Part shown: positions 61,707 to 64,000 of the stretch, piece by piece
Numbering within the stretch: position 1 is the stretch's first letter
Layout of the letters: each line of letters starts with the position of its first letter
NCBI RefSeq assembly: GCF_900155985.1
Contig: NZ_FTMA01000008.1
Location: forward strand, 107,628 to 171,627
Direction: 5' to 3'
From: Maribacter ulvicola
GTDB taxonomy: Bacteria > Bacteroidota > Bacteroidia > Flavobacteriales > Flavobacteriaceae
DNA: 64,000 nt
Notes under the pieces: model-generated
Told to the model about the DNA's origin: nothing
The model's database searches: none
The model's input: the letters and a program-made list of their open reading frames with translations, nothing else
Made by a program: the position numbers and the translations under genes

Positions 61707-61944
61707 TTATCTCAATGTTCTTGTGTAAAAAGAAACTAATTTTTCTACAGCTTTATTTACGTATTTTTCTTGGCCGTACCAATCAAAAAATGTTGTCTTC
61801 TTAATGCTGAATACTTCTTTAGCTCCTTTAACGGCAATTTTACTAAAAAAATACAGACCAAGCATTCTCGCCAATTATAGCTAAAAATGGTCTGGCATTC
61901 ATTAAATCTATATGACCACTTGGGTTAAAAAAAGTAACGTCTAT
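61707..61944 (-). pseudogene. C-terminal remnant of an alpha/beta hydrolase
   Basis: On the minus strand the frame reads FFNPSGHIDLMNARPFLAI, IGENAWSVFF and then, after one extra base in the T7 run at 61845-61851, SKIAVKGAKEVFSIKKTTFF, DWYGQEKYVNKAVEKL and SFYTR to a TAA at 61707-61709. This is the typical C-terminal third of DltE/YcjY-like alpha/beta hydrolases that ends with the histidine-containing part (here TTFFDWY, where a histidine is usual). The N-terminal two thirds, including the nucleophile, are missing. It lies downstream of the SDR gene and probably once formed an operon with it. Confidence 0.7.
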
Positions 61945-62023
61945 TTAAAGACATTGCTGCTCTTAAAAGTTAAAAGGCTTATACCAGTATGCTTCTTTTT
62001 TGTGTTTTCATAGTTTTAAATTT

Positions 62024-62752
62024 TTATACGTCTTGCATGGTGTCTGTAATAATTATTTCACGTAGTAAAACTGCTTGCGGTAATTGGTATGCAAATTTTA
62101 CTGTTGTGGCAACGTCTGCAGCTGTAATGTTTACGGCACCAGCGTTTTCTTTCCACTCATTGTAGCCATCAATTATAGATTTGTCTGTAGTGTGATCTAA
62201 AAGCTCTGTTTTAACCGCTCCTGGTTCTATAGCAATTACACGAACATTGTATGGAGAAAGCTCTAGTCTTCCCGTTTGTGTTAATCCCCGAACTCCAAAT
62301 TTACTAGCGGAATACGCAGCGTGATTTGCAAAAGGTTGTAAGCCTGCTGTAGACGCAATGTTTATGATTGTTCCACTTTTCCGAGCCTTCATTTTTTGCA
62401 TAACTGCTGCCATTCCGTTCATTACACCAAGAATATTAACGTCAAGCATTGTTTTCCATTCGGAAGGATCTTGCGTTGCTATATCCCCCAAAAGCATTAC
62501 GCCAGCATTGTTTACCAATAAATCGGTTTCTCCATATATTGCTTCAGCTTCAGCGATAACCTTTTCAAAATCACTTTTATTGGTTACGTCTAATTTTCGG
62601 CATAAAGCATTAGGTAAGTTTAAAGCTTCCATTTTCTCAACTCTTCTGGCTAATAATAAAAGTGGATAACCATCTTTAGAAAATGTTTTTGCCATTTCTA
62701 ATCCAAAACCTGAGCTCGCTCCAGTAATTACAATTAATTTCTTTGTTTCCAT
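62024..62752 (-). CDS. Short-chain dehydrogenase/reductase
   Basis: The 242-residue classical SDR has the TGASSGFG cofactor motif (11-18), NNAGVMLLG, the catalytic IASTAG serine and YSASK with tyrosine and lysine, then EPGAVKTEL. It resembles YdfG/SDR-type oxidoreductases using NADP. The substrate is unknown. It is divergent from a LysR regulator gene with a promoter-like site in the 149-bp gap, a standard regulator-target pair. Confidence 0.92.
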   Translation of the reverse strand: METKKLIVITGASSGFGLEMAKTFSKDGYPLLLLARRVEKMEALNLPNALCRKLDVTNKSDFEKVIAEAEAIYGETDLLVNNAGVMLLGDIATQDPSEWKTMLDVNILGVMNGMAAVMQKMKARKSGTIINIASTAGLQPFANHAAYSASKFGVRGLTQTGRLELSPYNVRVIAIEPGAVKTELLDHTTDKSIIDGYNEWKENAGAVNITAADVATTVKFAYQLPQAVLLREIIITDTMQDV

Positions 62753-62832
62753 AATATGTCTATTTTTGTTATAATAAATATTGATGATGATTTAAGGTTG
62801 TTACCTTCAATTAGCTGTTTTTATTTCGTTTA

Positions 62833-62863
62833 CAAAGATATTTTAGATTAAAAGAGCATCAAA
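62833..62863 (-). promoter_or_regulatory. Bacteroidota-type promoter of the SDR gene
   Basis: On the minus strand TTTG (complement of 62860-62863) is followed after exactly 19 nt by TATCTTTG (complement of 62833-62840), an exact match to the -33/-7 consensus. Transcription would start near 62826, giving a leader of about 74 nt. The LysR binding site should overlap this region. Confidence 0.7.
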
Positions 62864-62901
62864 ATATCAATTTTTTATGCTTATCATAAATTTTAATTAT
62901 A

Positions 62902-63786
62902 ATGGAAGAGCGCCTTTTAAGATTTTTTGTAGCGGTTTACGAAGAAAAAAATTTAACTAGAGCATCAGAGTTATGCTTTGTTTCTCAACCTAATATTTCC
63001 AACGGAATAAAACAGTTGGAGGAAAAAATGGGAAAGAATTTATTTAACAGACACAAACGAGGTGTAGAGTTGACAAATGAAGCACATTATCTGTATCCTA
63101 TAGCAAAACGATTGTTAGGGGAGCTTAAGGAGCTACCAGATTTATTTTTAAAACAAGACATTAGCAACCAAATAACTATTGGTGTTGCTGATAGTTTACC
63201 ACAGGAATATAAGCTGCAGTTTTTTAAAACAGCAACACGTTTAAATGATGCTGTTTTATGGAATGTAACTGATATAGGACGCGAAAATGAAGTGAACTTA
63301 TTGGTGCGAGAATGGAAAGATGAAGAAGATTTGTTTTTACCGCTTTGGAAAGAAAACTATGTGCTATGTATACCAAACGGTCATCAGCTATTACAGAAAG
63401 ATGAAATTGATTTGGTGGAGGATTTAAAAAATGAAAACTTTATACATTGCCCATCTTGTGAAGCACACAAACAATGTATTTCTATATTAAATTTTTCTAA
63501 CCAAACTGTAAATACGGTTGGTAATTGTTCAACTAAAACAGAAACATTAACGCTTTTAATGGCTGGATTAGGTTTAACTTTTTTACCAGAATACTTTATA
63601 GATGGTTGGTATGGTTTTGAAACAAGACCGTATAAAGGACCTACTTACTATAGAGAAATTGGTTTAGCATATTCACGCAACAGTCTACAAAACCCTGCTA
63701 TAGCCAAAATGATAAATTATTTTTCTAAAAATGAATTGAAAGGAAATAAATTTAGTGATTTTGCATCTTATAAAAAGTCTCAATAG
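62902..63786 (+). CDS. LysR-family transcriptional regulator
   Basis: The 294-residue protein has the LysR winged helix at residues 1-60 (LTRASELCFVSQPNISNGIKQLEEKMGKNLFNR) and an effector-binding domain from about 90 (ITIGVADSLPQ). Cysteines are clustered in HCPSCEAHKQC (near 188-198) but are not in OxyR spacing. It is divergent from the SDR gene and probably controls it; the effector is unknown. Confidence 0.92.
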   Translation: MEERLLRFFVAVYEEKNLTRASELCFVSQPNISNGIKQLEEKMGKNLFNRHKRGVELTNEAHYLYPIAKRLLGELKELPDLFLKQDISNQITIGVADSLPQEYKLQFFKTATRLNDAVLWNVTDIGRENEVNLLVREWKDEEDLFLPLWKENYVLCIPNGHQLLQKDEIDLVEDLKNENFIHCPSCEAHKQCISILNFSNQTVNTVGNCSTKTETLTLLMAGLGLTFLPEYFIDGWYGFETRPYKGPTYYREIGLAYSRNSLQNPAIAKMINYFSKNELKGNKFSDFASYKKSQ

Positions 63787-63832
63787 TAAAAGTAAGGTTG
63801 TAAGCAGATATTGTTCCTGAAGGTTGAACTCG

Positions 63833-63898
63833 TATAAGAATAGTTGCGGGTTTACGAGCGGGATTTTCCACCAGTGAAATCGGACGTAGTACACTTGC
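63833..63898 (+). repeat. Dispersed repeat, copy 2
   Basis: This segment starts TATAAGAATAGTTGCGGG and ends GACGTAGTACACTTGC; it is the direct-orientation partner of 61149-61214. The two copies bracket the hydrolase remnant, SDR and LysR. After it the window ends with 100 bases in which I see no gene. Confidence 0.85.
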
Positions 63899-64000
63899 AA
63901 CGACTTGACCTCCTCCCTTTAAACCGGACCGTTTAATACTAGAGAAAACCGGGCGAATAAATGTTTAACTTTAAATAGATTATTTGCTTATGAAACGATC

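Larger units (their letters stand above)
60943..62023. other. Gene-poor region with repeat and remnants
   Basis: No intact gene is supported in this 1.1 kb. It contains dispersed repeat copy 1 (61149-61214), a group II intron 5'-end-like segment (61264-61440), a 48-codon plus-strand fragment ending at 61623 (KNVFVINYKKSGLVIDKRF) that I do not recognise, a minus-strand terminator (61608-61632) and a hydrolase remnant (61707-61944). Confidence 0.55.

Noticed and set aside
61149..63898. Integron attC sites
   Set aside because: The two repeats lack recognisable GTTRRRY and RYYYAAC boxes with the expected palindromic arms, and no integrase is in the window, so only a dispersed repeat is claimed.

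Overview
The window is a low-GC chromosomal segment of a member of the Bacteroidota, most likely a marine Flavobacteriaceae (Maribacter/Zobellia-like; this is inference from protein style, not a database match). Supporting signs are promoter-like sites of the Bacteroidota form (TTTG, about 19 nt, TAnnTTTG), weak or absent Shine-Dalgarno sequences, many lipoproteins with acidic residues after the lipid cysteine, propeller-type sensor kinases, LytTR regulators and families typical of this group (GIN-domain adhesin-like protein, PspC proteins, DUF2141, DUF4870, WG repeats). No rRNA, tRNA, CRISPR array, prophage or intact insertion sequence was recognised.

Layout. 0-3.6 kb: pentose phosphate genes (3' end of rpiA, tkt, short-type transaldolase) ending in a clear terminator. 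3.9-8.4 kb: a propeller sensor kinase followed by a receiver-kinase. 8.4-9.9 kb: a decayed non-coding stretch with fragments of old genes. 9.9-12.7 kb: a sulfatase and a formylglycine-generating enzyme, both apparently exported lipoproteins. 12.7-17.3 kb: LytTR regulator, thioredoxin reductase, small secreted protein, and a coupled pair of a BioF-like PLP enzyme and a dipeptide epimerase. 17.4-21.1 kb: a minus-strand run DUF4870, PadR, PspC, GIN protein, with a perfect palindrome in its putative promoter. 21.2-36.4 kb: housekeeping and accessory enzymes (AIM24 family, DUF2461, M81 peptidase, NudK-like hydrolase, MsrA, PBP4-type carboxypeptidase, OxyR, PaiB, alpha/beta hydrolase, EEP nuclease/phosphatase, S9 peptidase) with two genes broken by frameshifts. 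36.4-44 kb: SDR, M28 peptidase and a group of NTF2/SnoaL-like and RidA-like proteins with a peptidase E. 44-46.7 kb: a TPR histidine kinase overlapping a LytTR response regulator. 46.8-56.9 kb: RNA helicase, FAD oxidoreductase, AlkB-like dioxygenase, K+/H+ antiporter, ArsR with a luciferase-like monooxygenase, nitrilase. 57.3-64 kb: accessory region with WG-repeat and 12-residue-repeat secreted proteins, GNAT, SDR divergent from LysR, remnants resembling group II intron ends, and two copies of a dispersed repeat.

The most noteworthy items are: (1) several different simple repeat arrays near 48.3-49.1 kb and 23.1 kb that nearly all share a 7-nt period; (2) the palindrome at 21166-21186 overlapping the expected -33 site of the DUF4870-PadR-PspC-GIN run; (3) the sulfatase paired with an exported FGE that keeps both catalytic cysteines; (4) a pair of diverged dispersed repeats and group II intron-like remnants in the last 4 kb; (5) an uncharacterised secreted protein built from eight 12-residue repeats. 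Most of the remaining genes are ordinary for this family.
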